From an uncultured Clostridia bacterium (GTDB lineage Bacteria > Bacillota > Clostridia > TANB77 > CAG-465): 47,993 nt of DNA. Numbering within the stretch: the stretch's first letter is position 1; each line of letters starts with the position of its first letter. This document shows positions 39,419-47,983 of this stretch, piece after piece. The stretch lies in contig CANQVI010000006.1 of assembly GCA_947627255.1 (NCBI GenBank), positions 1 to 47,993 of the forward strand, written 5' to 3'. Below the pieces are notes generated by a model. That model worked only from the letters and a program-made list of their open reading frames with translations. It did not search any database and had not been told where the DNA came from. A program made the position numbers and the translations under genes.

Positions 39419-41905
39419 TTATAATTCAATATCTATCTTTGACTTTTTATCCTCGTCTTCTATATCTGATGCACTATTTTGTATAATACCTTCATTATCC
39501 TCTTCATCACTATCTTCTTGAGCAGAAGCACCATTTCCCATTTTTAATTCTTGCCATTCTTCCTTAGATATTAAAACTTGTCTAGGTTTACTTCCATCAT
39601 ATCCAGAAATTAAACCTCTTGCTTCCATTTGGTCAACTATTCTTCCAGCTCTTGAATATCCTATTTTAAATTTTCTTTGAAGCATTGAAGCAGATGCCTG
39701 TCCCATATCCATAACTAAATCTATTGCATCATTTAAAAGCTCGTCTGCGTCATCCTGTTCTTCTTCTTGCTTAGCATTTTTTCCATTTGCTTTTTCAATG
39801 CTCTCTATTATTTCATTATTATATTTTACATTTGTATTAGCTTTAATTTCTTCAACTATATTTTCTATTTCTGATTCAGATATAAATGTTCCTTGCATTC
39901 TTAGAGGTTTTGTTTCTCCAACTGGGAAGTATAACATATCACCTTTACCAAGAAGTTTTTCTGCACCAGCCATATCTAATATTGTTCTTGAATCTACTTG
40001 AGAAGAAACAGTAAATGCTATACGTGATGGTATGTTTGCCTTGATTATACCTGTAATAACATCAACTGATGGTCTTTGTGTAGCAATAATTAAATGCATA
40101 CCAGCAGCTCTAGCCATTTGTGCAAGTCTACATATTGCATCTTCTACATCATTTGGTGCTACCATCATTAAATCTGCAAGCTCATCTATTATTATTACTA
40201 TTTGAGGTAATTTTGCTCCATCTTCTTCTTTTTCCATTACAGCATTATATCCCTTTAAGTCTTTAACACCTTTTGAAGCAAATAAATTATATCTATTTAC
40301 CATTTCTTGTACAGCCCAATTTAAAGCTCCAGCAGCTTTTTTAGGATCAGTTACAACTGGTATTAAAAGATGTGGTATTCCATTATATCCTGAAAGTTCA
40401 ACCATTTTAGGATCTACAAGTATCATTTTTACTTCACTTGGTTTAGATTTATATAATATTGAAACTATAATAGAATTTATGCATACACTCTTACCTGAAC
40501 CTGTTGCACCAGCAATAAGCATATGTGGCATTTTAGCTATATCTCCAACACATACCTCACCAGCTGCATTTTTTCCAAGTGCAAATGCAAGTTTAGATTT
40601 ATGATTTTTAAATGTATCTGATTCTATTACTTCTCTTAGCATTACAGATTCTGTAACTTCATTTGGTACTTCAATTCCAACTGCTGCTTTACCTGGAATA
40701 GGAGCTTCTATTCTTATTGATTTAGCAGCTAAATTTAAAGCAATATCGTCAGACAAATTAACTATTTTACTTACTTTAACACCAGTGCTTGGTGTAAGTT
40801 CATATCTAGTTACAGTTGGTCCTTTTGTAATATTTGTTACTTTAGCATCAACTCCAAAACTAGCAAGTGTTTTTTGTAATCTTACAGCAACAGATTTTAT
40901 AGCTTTAGCATCAAAAACTTTTCCCTCTGTTGGCTCTGCTAGCAGTTCAATAGATGGAAAAATATAATTATCTTCTTCAACATGTGCTGTATGGTCAAGT
41001 GTAAGAACTTCTTTTACACTTTTATCTTCTTTTTCCTCTTTTTGTAATTTAAAAAATTCATCTCTTTTTTGTTTTCCTTTAATTTCAGCTTCACTTGGTT
41101 TTCCTCCAAGTTTGTTAAAATCAAACTCAACTTGCTCTGTTTTATCTATATTTAGATTTTCATCTACATTATTGCTTCCTGGCTCTTTTAATTTATTTTG
41201 TCTTTCTTGTTCTTTTTCTAGTTTAGCTTTTTCTCTACGAGATAGCTTTACTACCTTGTTTCCGTAACTATCTGTATATTCATAACGTTTTACTTCATCA
41301 TCTCTAAATAATGTATTTATTATTTTATTTATATGGTCTGCGGCATAACTTACAGAATATGATACAGCACCGAAGAACTGTTTAAATGATATATTGCATA
41401 ATACTAAAATAGCAATAAATGTTACAACAGGAAATATTATTCTTGCAGTAACAATTCCTATTAATCCAGCAACAGCACCACCTACAAGTGTTCCCACAGC
41501 ACCGCCATAATTTTGAGATAGTATTCCTAAATTTACACTATCTGCAATAGTTTTGATAGGGTTAGAATATATAGTTACATTACTTTGTGTAAATACTGTA
41601 AGTGTAGCTGCAATAAGAGCAATAGCAAGTAATCCTTTTCTTATCTCAGATAACGGCTTTACTTTCTTTTCAGACATAATACAGTAAGTTCCAACTATCA
41701 TTAAAAGTATAGGAAAAGAATACGCAGATTTTCCTAGCAGTCCTAAAAAGAATACCTTGCATATCTGTGCAAAACTTCCTATATTTTTAAAACCAATAAA
41801 TACTACTAAAATTAGACCAAGAACAATAAGAACTCCACCTAACATATCATTTGTTATAGTCTTTTGCTCTTTTTTACTTGGTCTTCCTCTTTTTCCTCTT
41901 CCCAT
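39419..41905 (-). CDS. ftsK: FtsK/SpoIIIE DNA translocase, 828 aa
   Basis: This membrane-anchored hexameric ATPase pumps DNA through the division or sporulation septum. The basic N-terminus (RGKRGRPSKKEQK) precedes four or five membrane segments within residues 20-185. A charged linker follows (about 200-310), then the motor: FGVDAKVTNITKGPTVTRYEL, Walker A AGATGSGKSVCINSI, and Walker B IVIIIDELADLMM. MHLIIATQRPSVDVITG and the C-terminal winged-helix gamma domain (ASMLQRKFKIGYSRAGRIVDQM) complete it. Spore formers often use this protein as SpoIIIE. The tail is very acidic. An AGAGGT site precedes the ATG. Confidence 0.96.
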   Translation of the reverse strand: MGRGKRGRPSKKEQKTITNDMLGGVLIVLGLILVVFIGFKNIGSFAQICKVFFLGLLGKSAYSFPILLMIVGTYCIMSEKKVKPLSEIRKGLLAIALIAATLTVFTQSNVTIYSNPIKTIADSVNLGILSQNYGGAVGTLVGGAVAGLIGIVTARIIFPVVTFIAILVLCNISFKQFFGAVSYSVSYAADHINKIINTLFRDDEVKRYEYTDSYGNKVVKLSRREKAKLEKEQERQNKLKEPGSNNVDENLNIDKTEQVEFDFNKLGGKPSEAEIKGKQKRDEFFKLQKEEKEDKSVKEVLTLDHTAHVEEDNYIFPSIELLAEPTEGKVFDAKAIKSVAVRLQKTLASFGVDAKVTNITKGPTVTRYELTPSTGVKVSKIVNLSDDIALNLAAKSIRIEAPIPGKAAVGIEVPNEVTESVMLREVIESDTFKNHKSKLAFALGKNAAGEVCVGDIAKMPHMLIAGATGSGKSVCINSIIVSILYKSKPSEVKMILVDPKMVELSGYNGIPHLLIPVVTDPKKAAGALNWAVQEMVNRYNLFASKGVKDLKGYNAVMEKEEDGAKLPQIVIIIDELADLMMVAPNDVEDAICRLAQMARAAGMHLIIATQRPSVDVITGIIKANIPSRIAFTVSSQVDSRTILDMAGAEKLLGKGDMLYFPVGETKPLRMQGTFISESEIENIVEEIKANTNVKYNNEIIESIEKANGKNAKQEEEQDDADELLNDAIDLVMDMGQASASMLQRKFKIGYSRAGRIVDQMEARGLISGYDGSKPRQVLISKEEWQELKMGNGASAQEDSDEEDNEGIIQNSASDIEDEDKKSKIDIEL

Positions 41906-41935
41906 CTAATCACAACCTCTACTTAAATAAAATAT

Positions 41936-42373
41936 TTATTTTAATTCTCTTCTATTATTATGAACTAAGTCCATAGTTTCTCTTAAAACGTTTTCTACTT
42001 TTTCTAATATGCCATCAGCATATTCTCTAGTACCTTCTGATATTTCTTTTGAAACTTTATTAGCATTTTCTATTATTTCTTCTTTTTGAGCTAATGCTTG
42101 TTTTGTTATTTCATGTTCATCTATTAAATTAATTATTTTGCTCTCTGTTTCTTTTAACGCTTTTTGTGCTTCAAATTCAGCATCAGATATAATTCTTTGT
42201 CTTTCTTCTTTAACCCATTTTGCTTGTTTTAATTCATCTGGTAATTTAAGTCTTATATCTTCTATTATTTCTCTTAATTCCTCTGCATCTACCATAACCT
42301 TAGTTGAAAATGGTACTTTATTTCCTGATTCTATTACTTCTTCTAAATTCTCTAACAATGTGAATACTTCCAT
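41936..42373 (-). CDS. Coiled-coil protein, conserved next to rsmD, 145 aa
   Basis: The protein is almost entirely helical and charged. An N-terminal segment (EVFTLLENLEEVIESGNKVPF) contains the pattern of small clostridial proteins annotated as ATPase or V-ATPase subunit H-like. A long coiled coil follows (VKEERQRIISDAEFEAQKALKET). There is no membrane segment and no nucleotide motif, so the ATPase label is not supported. The ATG at 42373 follows GGAGGTAG; the track start at 42388 would overlap rsmD. It lies between rsmD and ftsK and could serve in cell division or envelope scaffolding (speculation). Confidence 0.75.
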   Translation of the reverse strand: MEVFTLLENLEEVIESGNKVPFSTKVMVDAEELREIIEDIRLKLPDELKQAKWVKEERQRIISDAEFEAQKALKETESKIINLIDEHEITKQALAQKEEIIENANKVSKEISEGTREYADGILEKVENVLRETMDLVHNNRRELK

Positions 42374-42378
42374 TTTTT

Positions 42379-42966
42379 CTACCTCCATTTATACATTTTT
42401 AAAACTACATTTCCATAATTACGTTCATCAATACATTGCAGATTTTTAAAACTATCTAGAATATCTAATTTATTATTCTTTTCTAGTTTCAAAAGAAAGT
42501 TTTTATCTGTTTCATATATAATTATTCCATCCTCTTTTAAAAAATGTTCTTTAGATTCAGATATAATTTGTAGTGTATCTATTCCTAAATTACTATCATA
42601 AGGTGGATCTAAAAATATAACATCAAATAACATATTTTCATTTAATATTTGAGTTAAACATTTTGCATAATCTTTCTTAGTTATTTTAACACATTCAAGA
42701 CTATTAGTCAACTTAGCATTAGACAATATTGTTGAAATACTAAGGTTTTCTTTGTCGTTAATCCATGCAAATTTTGCTCCTCTACTTATAGCTTCAAATG
42801 CAAGATTTCCTGTTCCTCCAAATAAATCTAATACATCTGCATTTTTTATATATCCATTTATTATTGAAAAAAGTGCTTCTTTTACTCTATCTAATGTTGG
42901 CCTAGTTTTTTCTGTTTTAGGACTTATTAATCTTTTGGCCTTAGCATTTCCTGCTATTATTCTCAC
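42379..42966 (-). CDS. rsmD: 16S rRNA (guanine966-N2)-methyltransferase RsmD, 195 aa
   Basis: This class I methyltransferase modifies G966 of 16S rRNA. It has the N-terminal MRIIAGNAKAKRLISPK and TRPTLDRVKEALFSII, the SAM motif VLDLFGGTGNLAFEAISRGA, and the catalytic DVIFLDPPYDS. Full length. It begins one base after the preceding prolyl-tRNA deacylase gene stop and has a GAGGAAT site. Confidence 0.95.
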   Translation of the reverse strand: MRIIAGNAKAKRLISPKTEKTRPTLDRVKEALFSIINGYIKNADVLDLFGGTGNLAFEAISRGAKFAWINDKENLSISTILSNAKLTNSLECVKITKKDYAKCLTQILNENMLFDVIFLDPPYDSNLGIDTLQIISESKEHFLKEDGIIIYETDKNFLLKLEKNNKLDILDSFKNLQCIDERNYGNVVLKMYKWR

Positions 42967-42967
42967 T

Positions 42968-43456
42968 TTATTCCTCCACTTCTAAAAACATATATGTTTT
43001 ATTATACTCTTTCATTATTTTTTCTATATTTTTAGGAGAAAAAGCAATACTTGCTGTATTATCATTAGGATGAAATGAAACATTGTCATAACCCATAATT
43101 TCCTTATCTATAACAAATGTAACATCTGTATTTGGTGCTCCAATAACATTTAAAATAGATACAGAACCAGGCTTTATATGAAGTTTTTCCCATAATTCTT
43201 CTTCATTTCCAAATGATAATCTATGTGAATTGATTTCATCTGATATTTTCTTTAAATCAGCTCTTTTAAATACTGGTAAAGAAACAAGATAAAATCTATT
43301 ACTCTTTTTATCTTTTAAGAATAAATTTTTACAAATTTCTCCTTTAAAATCTATATCTTTTACTTTTTCTTCATCTGCTCTTGAAAAAATTGCAATATGT
43401 CTTACTAATGTATAATCTATACCTAGCTTATTAAATACATTTATTACTTCTTCCAA
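42968..43456 (-). CDS. YbaK/ProX-type aminoacyl-tRNA (prolyl-tRNA) deacylase, 162 aa
   Basis: This is a trans-editing enzyme of the INS superfamily that removes mischarged amino acids, typically Ala, from tRNA-Pro. It shows FNKLGIDYTLVRH, KNLFLKDKKSNRFYLVSLP with the conserved Lys, ELWEKLHIKPGSVSILNVIG, and the family end FHPNDNTASIAF. Similar to PrdX/ProXp-ala proteins. It has its own promoter and AAGGAG, and heads the cluster with rsmD and ftsK. Confidence 0.9.
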   Translation of the reverse strand: MEEVINVFNKLGIDYTLVRHIAIFSRADEEKVKDIDFKGEICKNLFLKDKKSNRFYLVSLPVFKRADLKKISDEINSHRLSFGNEEELWEKLHIKPGSVSILNVIGAPNTDVTFVIDKEIMGYDNVSFHPNDNTASIAFSPKNIEKIMKEYNKTYMFLEVEE

Positions 43457-43482
43457 TTTAATATCTCCTTTTTCATATATAT

Positions 43483-43511
43483 ATGATACTACAAAATAGC
43501 CTATTTTTCAA
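43483..43511 (-). promoter_or_regulatory. Promoter for the prolyl-tRNA deacylase-rsmD-ftsK cluster
   Basis: TTGAAA (43506-43511), a 17-base spacer ending ATTTTGTAG, and TATCAT (43483-43488) on the minus strand. Confidence 0.65.
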
Positions 43512-43523
43512 CTTTGAGAAGAA

Positions 43524-43561
43524 TAAAAAATAAGAAATAAAAAATTATTTCTTATTTTTTT
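43524..43561. terminator. Terminator after the pyrimidine phosphorylase gene
   Basis: AAAAAATAAGAAATAA and TTATTTCTTATTTTTT form a 16-bp A/T-rich stem around a 4-base loop, at the 3' end of the gene. Only one G-C pair is present. Confidence 0.6.
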
Positions 43562-43565
43562 AATA

Positions 43566-44957
43566 TTATAAATTACTTTCATCAATAATATCTAGTACAT
43601 GAGGCTTTGTTCTTAGTGCATTTACAACGTCTGGTTCAATATTATCAATATAAATTGCATTTTCTATATATTCAAAAGCATTTTCAAATTTTTCTTTATC
43701 ATTGTATAATACCGTTAATATAGTATCTCCCTCTTTAACTTTATCTCCTACTTTTTTAGCAAATTCAAATCCAACTGAATAATCTATACTATCTTCTTTT
43801 CTATTTCTTCCACCACCAAGTGCTACTAGTGCTTCTCCTATTTTTTTGCTATCTATTGATACTATATATCCGTCTGATTGTGCATGTATTTCTTTTAAAT
43901 AACGAACTTTATCATTTAAAACAGGCATATCTAAATTCATTCCTATCCAATCCATATATACATTGTATATATGACCTCCTTGTGCCTTAATAAGTTCAAT
44001 AAATTTATCGTATGCTGCACGTGATACTATAGCTTTTGTTATATTTTTTCTGTTTTCTTCCATATCTTCGCATACTCCAGACATTCTTATCATCTGAGCT
44101 GCTATTTCATATACTATTTCTTTTAAATCTCTGATTTCTTCGCTTTCAAGTGTAGTTTCATCTGAAAGTAAAAATGAAATTACTTCTTTAATTTCTAGTG
44201 CATTTCCAACATTTCTTCCAAGTGGTTCACTCATTGAAGTTATTACTGCCTTAGTTTCTACACCAGCAAGTTTACCAATTTTTACCATTGTCTTAGAAAG
44301 TTTTCTAGCATCTTCTAGTGTCTTCATAAAAGCACCAGTTCCAACTGTAACATCTAGCAGAATTTTATCTACTCCTGAAGCTAATTTTTTAGACATTATA
44401 GAAGAAGCTATAAGGTCAATAGACTCAACTGTAGCAGTAGTATCTCTTAATGCATATATCTTTTTATCCGCAATAGCTATCTCAGGGCTTTGAGATATTA
44501 AGCATACACCTATATCTTGTACTTGTCTTATTGCGTCATTAATTGGGATATTTACATTATATCCAACAATTGATTCTAGTTTATCTGCTGTACCTCCTGT
44601 AAATCCTAGTCCTCTTCCACTCATTTTACATATTCCTACTCCTAAAGCTGCAACTATTGGAAGTACAATAAGTGTAATTTTATCTCCAACTCCTCCTGTT
44701 GAATGTTTATCTACTATATACTTACCTGGTATTTTTATACTAGATAAATCTAAAGTCTTAGCAGAATTTGCCATAGCAAAAGTTAGATTTTTAAGTTCTT
44801 CATCACTCATACCATTTAAAAATATCGCCATAAGTAATGCAGACATTTGATAGTCTGGTATCTCACCCTTACTATATCCGTTTACAAAAAATTCTATTTC
44901 TTCTTTGGACAATTCATATTTATCTCTTTTTTTCTCTATTATCTCATACATTCTCAT
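43566..44957 (-). CDS. pdp: Pyrimidine-nucleoside phosphorylase, 463 aa, lacks about 30 residues of usual spacing check but complete
   Basis: It cleaves uridine, thymidine or deoxyuridine with phosphate to free base and (deoxy)ribose 1-phosphate. Motifs are EIPDYQMSALLMAIFLNGM, the phosphate site DKHSTGGVGDK, ICKMSGRGLGFTGGT, YALRDTTATVESI, IMSKKLASGVDKILLDV, and the C-terminal beta domain (GYIVSIDSKKIGEALVALGG). The length is in the range of clostridial Pdp/DeoA proteins, and I see no internal gap. Uracil made here would feed the permease-Upp enzyme. The ATG follows GAGGT at a slightly long distance. Confidence 0.93.
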   Translation of the reverse strand: MRMYEIIEKKRDKYELSKEEIEFFVNGYSKGEIPDYQMSALLMAIFLNGMSDEELKNLTFAMANSAKTLDLSSIKIPGKYIVDKHSTGGVGDKITLIVLPIVAALGVGICKMSGRGLGFTGGTADKLESIVGYNVNIPINDAIRQVQDIGVCLISQSPEIAIADKKIYALRDTTATVESIDLIASSIMSKKLASGVDKILLDVTVGTGAFMKTLEDARKLSKTMVKIGKLAGVETKAVITSMSEPLGRNVGNALEIKEVISFLLSDETTLESEEIRDLKEIVYEIAAQMIRMSGVCEDMEENRKNITKAIVSRAAYDKFIELIKAQGGHIYNVYMDWIGMNLDMPVLNDKVRYLKEIHAQSDGYIVSIDSKKIGEALVALGGGRNRKEDSIDYSVGFEFAKKVGDKVKEGDTILTVLYNDKEKFENAFEYIENAIYIDNIEPDVVNALRTKPHVLDIIDESNL

Positions 44958-44978
44958 ATTTGTTTCTACCTCACTTTA

Positions 44979-45344
44979 TTATATTCTTAATTCCTCTGTC
45001 CACTGTTTCTCTTTATCACTAATTCCTATGTATATAAGTTTACCATGTTCAATTTTAAATTTGGATAAATCTGTTTCTATTATATCTGGTATTATTGCCT
45101 TAATTTTTGCTCCGTATGCATTTAAATCATCTGAGTTAAATTCACTATTATTTTGTGCCATATCTTTTTTATAATTTTCCACTTGCAAATAATATTGATA
45201 CACATTTAATTTAAACGCTTCTTCTTCTGAGGCATCTATACTAGTGTTATTATACACTCTGCAAACAAAAAATAATATTAAGCATACAACAGCTATAACA
45301 ATTACAAGCATTATAATACTTGCTCCTCTTTTATTATTTAACAT
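44979..45344 (-). CDS. Small N-terminally anchored membrane protein, 121 aa, unknown
   Basis: A short basic start (NNKRGAS) is followed by one hydrophobic segment (IIMLVIVIAVVCLILFFVC, residues 10-28) and a soluble domain of about 90 residues ending IYIGISDKEKQWTEELRI. The KRG-AS start before a long hydrophobic helix recalls type IV pilin-like proteins. The conserved Glu at +5 is absent and no pilus genes are near, so this is only a resemblance. It ends 21 bases before the phosphorylase start on the same strand, so the two probably share the promoter at 45378-45406. Confidence 0.7.
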   Translation of the reverse strand: MLNNKRGASIIMLVIVIAVVCLILFFVCRVYNNTSIDASEEEAFKLNVYQYYLQVENYKKDMAQNNSEFNSDDLNAYGAKIKAIIPDIIETDLSKFKIEHGKLIYIGISDKEKQWTEELRI

Positions 45345-45377
45345 TCTATCACACCCCTTATATACTCTTATATTTTG

Positions 45378-45406
45378 ATAATATACTAAAACAACACATT
45401 TTTCAA
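45378..45406 (-). promoter_or_regulatory. Promoter for the 121-aa gene and pdp
   Basis: TTGAAA (45401-45406), a 17-base spacer and TATTAT (45378-45383) on the minus strand. A TATATT two bases earlier gives an alternative with 15-base spacing. Confidence 0.6.
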
Positions 45407-45482
45407 CAAATGTAATAAAAATTTAAAGATAAAATACTCATAAATATTATAACTCATTAATATTATAAATTGAGGTGATTTT

Positions 45483-47324
45483 ATGTGTGGATTTTGTGGC
45501 TATATGCAAAATGATGACATAACAGAAAAGGATACAATTTTAGCTATGAAGGAAAGTATTATACAAAGGGGAAATTCAGACAATAATATATACATTAATA
45601 ACAATGTAGCATTAGGTCACGTGCGACTTAGTATAATTGATATTAAAAATGGTACTCAGCCCATGAAAAAAACTATCAACAACAATAGTTATACTATAGT
45701 GTATAATGGTGAATTATATAATACTAATCTTTTACGAAATATACTTATTACACGTGGATATGATTTTACTACTGAATGTGATACTGAGGTGCTACTTCTT
45801 CTCTATGTAGAATTTAAGGAAAAAATGCTAAGATTTATAAACGGAATATTTGCATTTGCAATATATGATGAAAATGAAAATAGCATATTTGTAGCCAAAG
45901 ATAGACTAGGCATTAAGCCACTATTTTATACTGTTTCAAATGATAAATTTATTTTTTCTTCTGAAATAAAAGGAATTCTTGCTAGTAAGTTTATTTCGCC
46001 TACTATGGGAAAAGAAGAACTACTAGAGTTATTCTCTCTAGGACCTGCTCATAGTCCCGGTAAAACATATTTTAAAAATATATTTGAACTAAAAGCTGGT
46101 CATTATGCATTATATAAAAATAACACATTAACTATTAATAAATATTGGGACCTTGAAGAAAAAAAGATGTTTGATGATGATAGTGAAATAATAGATAATG
46201 TTAAATTTCTTGTTAGTGATTCTACAAAAAAGCAATTAGTTTCTGATGTAGGAATGTCCTCTATGTTATCTGGTGGCTTAGATTCTAGCATTGTAACTAA
46301 AATTGCTAGTGATAATATAAAAGAGCTTAATACCTATTCAATAAACTATGAAAATAATGATAAAGACTTCGTAGCAAATAGCTACCAATTAACAAAAGAT
46401 AGTGACTTTGTAAAAATAATGGTAAAATACTTAGATACTAATCATAAGACAATTATAGTTGATGATAACTCGCTATTTAATAGCCTATATGAATCTGTAA
46501 TAGCAAGAGATATGCCTGGCATGGCAGATATTGATAGTTCTATGTATGTATTTTGCAAGGAGATAGCAAAAAATGATGAAAAAGTAATTTTATCTGGTGA
46601 GTGTTCAGATGAAATATTTGGTGGTTACCCTTGGTTTTACAAAGAACATCTAAAAAAAGCAAAAGGATTTCCGTGGGCATTATCTGAAAATTTAAGACAA
46701 AATTTATTAAAAGAAAATTTATTAAATAAAGATGATATATTAAATTACATATTATCTAGTAAAAATCATACACTAAAAGATATTCGACATATCTCATTAG
46801 ATTCATTTGAAAATGAGTTTAAAGAAATTAATTATTTAACTATTAAGTATTTTATGAACACACTAATTGAAAGAACTGATAGAATGTCTATGAGAAATTC
46901 TTTAGAAGTTCGTGTACCATATGCAGATCATAGAATATTTGAATATGTATATAATGTTGATGCAAAATTAAAACTAGGACTAAGAAATAGCAATGAAGTT
47001 GTTGAAAAATATATATTAAAACAAGCTTTTAAAAATGATATACCAACCGATATAACAAATAGGAAAAAATCTCCTTTTCCTAAAACATATAGTAAAACAT
47101 ATCTTTTACTTCTAGAGGAAAAATTAAATAATATATTAAATAATCCAAGTTCAAGATTAAATGAAATTATAAATGTAGACTATGTTAAAAATTTAATAGA
47201 AACACATGGAAATGAGCTAAAAGAAAATTTATTTGGTCAATTAATGACATATCCACAAACTCTTGCATTTCTTATACAAATAGATTATTGGTTAACAACT
47301 TATAACGTAAAAATAATAATATAA
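45483..47324 (+). CDS. asnB: Asparagine synthetase B (glutamine-hydrolysing), 613 aa
   Basis: It makes asparagine from aspartate, ATP and glutamine. The N-terminal class II amidotransferase domain starts with the catalytic Cys (MCGFCGYM), then ALGHVRLSIID and TIVYNGELYN. DRLGIKPLFY follows. The C-terminal synthetase has the ATP pyrophosphatase motif MLSGGLDSSIVTKI (about residue 262), ILSGECSDEIFGGYPWF, and ERTDRMSMRNSLEVRVP. Full length. The ribosome binding site is GAGGTGA. It stands alone on the plus strand with its own terminator. The promoter region (45407-45470) is A/T rich and I could not define hexamers with confidence. Confidence 0.95.
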   Translation: MCGFCGYMQNDDITEKDTILAMKESIIQRGNSDNNIYINNNVALGHVRLSIIDIKNGTQPMKKTINNNSYTIVYNGELYNTNLLRNILITRGYDFTTECDTEVLLLLYVEFKEKMLRFINGIFAFAIYDENENSIFVAKDRLGIKPLFYTVSNDKFIFSSEIKGILASKFISPTMGKEELLELFSLGPAHSPGKTYFKNIFELKAGHYALYKNNTLTINKYWDLEEKKMFDDDSEIIDNVKFLVSDSTKKQLVSDVGMSSMLSGGLDSSIVTKIASDNIKELNTYSINYENNDKDFVANSYQLTKDSDFVKIMVKYLDTNHKTIIVDDNSLFNSLYESVIARDMPGMADIDSSMYVFCKEIAKNDEKVILSGECSDEIFGGYPWFYKEHLKKAKGFPWALSENLRQNLLKENLLNKDDILNYILSSKNHTLKDIRHISLDSFENEFKEINYLTIKYFMNTLIERTDRMSMRNSLEVRVPYADHRIFEYVYNVDAKLKLGLRNSNEVVEKYILKQAFKNDIPTDITNRKKSPFPKTYSKTYLLLLEEKLNNILNNPSSRLNEIINVDYVKNLIETHGNELKENLFGQLMTYPQTLAFLIQIDYWLTTYNVKIII

Positions 47325-47356
47325 AAACCTTACAATTAATCTTGTAAGGTTTATTT
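47323..47356. terminator. Bidirectional terminator between asnB and the 176-aa gene
   Basis: AAACCTTACAA and TTGTAAGGTTT form a perfect 11-bp stem with a 6-base loop, followed by T-rich sequence on the plus strand and by T-run on the minus strand. Confidence 0.85.
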
Positions 47357-47887
47357 TTATGTAAAAGCACTTATTTGTTCTCTAAATTTATTAGCAGCTA
47401 CTAAAAGTACATATTCCAATATGTTGCAAACTTTATTAATTTGTCCTCCACTTAATGATAGTAATAACTCATCTTGAGTAGTAACATTAAATACCACAAC
47501 TTTAACTTGCTTTGAATTTTGTTTAATTATTTTATAAATATATTTTTTATTTGAAATCCAATAGTTAAAGGAGTCTATATCTTCAAATGAAATTTCTGTT
47601 GCTTTAAATAAATAATTTTTTTCTTTTGGTTTATTAAATTTGATTTGTATATTCTGTAAGATAACAACAGCGTTAATATATTCATCTTCCGAATAAATAT
47701 TAGCAACCATTATTCTTTTTCCAATACACTCATCAAACATCTTAGGTAAAATTCTCTCAATAAAATAACATAACTTTATATTTCTTATACTTACGTCATT
47801 TCCTAATGCTTTTCTTATGTTATTTGATTCAATTTCATTAAAGTATACACGATATTTTGTATCAGACATCATGCCAAATAATTGCAT
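47357..47887 (-). CDS. Hypothetical protein, 176 aa
   Basis: I do not recognise the family. It appears soluble and mixed alpha/beta. It has a helical N-terminal third (NNIRKALGNDVSIRNIKLCYF) and a beta-rich middle (KRIMVANIYSEDEYINAVVILQNIQIKF, a possible small barrel). A strand-rich KYIYKIIKQNSKQVKVVVFNV and a final hydrophobic helix (VCNILEYVLLVAANKF) follow. There is no signal peptide. A good AAAGGAGAG site precedes the ATG at 47887. An extended -10 promoter near the right edge would give a leader of about 90 bases. Confidence 0.7.
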   Translation of the reverse strand: MQLFGMMSDTKYRVYFNEIESNNIRKALGNDVSIRNIKLCYFIERILPKMFDECIGKRIMVANIYSEDEYINAVVILQNIQIKFNKPKEKNYLFKATEISFEDIDSFNYWISNKKYIYKIIKQNSKQVKVVVFNVTTQDELLLSLSGGQINKVCNILEYVLLVAANKFREQISAFT

Positions 47888-47977
47888 ACATATCTCTCCT
47901 TTCCATATTTTTATTAAATCTATGTGTCTAAAAAATTATTAAGCTTTTTTATTTTAAAATTTTACTTTTACCGATTT

Positions 47978-47983
47978 ATTATA
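47978..47983 (-). promoter_or_regulatory. Extended -10 element near the right edge
   Basis: TGCTATAAT on the minus strand (hexamer 47978-47983); any -35 lies beyond the window. It probably drives the 176-aa gene. Confidence 0.45.

Noticed and set aside
44979-45344. Type IV pilin
   Set aside because: The +5 Glu and a prepilin neighbourhood are missing; only a KRG-AS start before a hydrophobic helix is similar.
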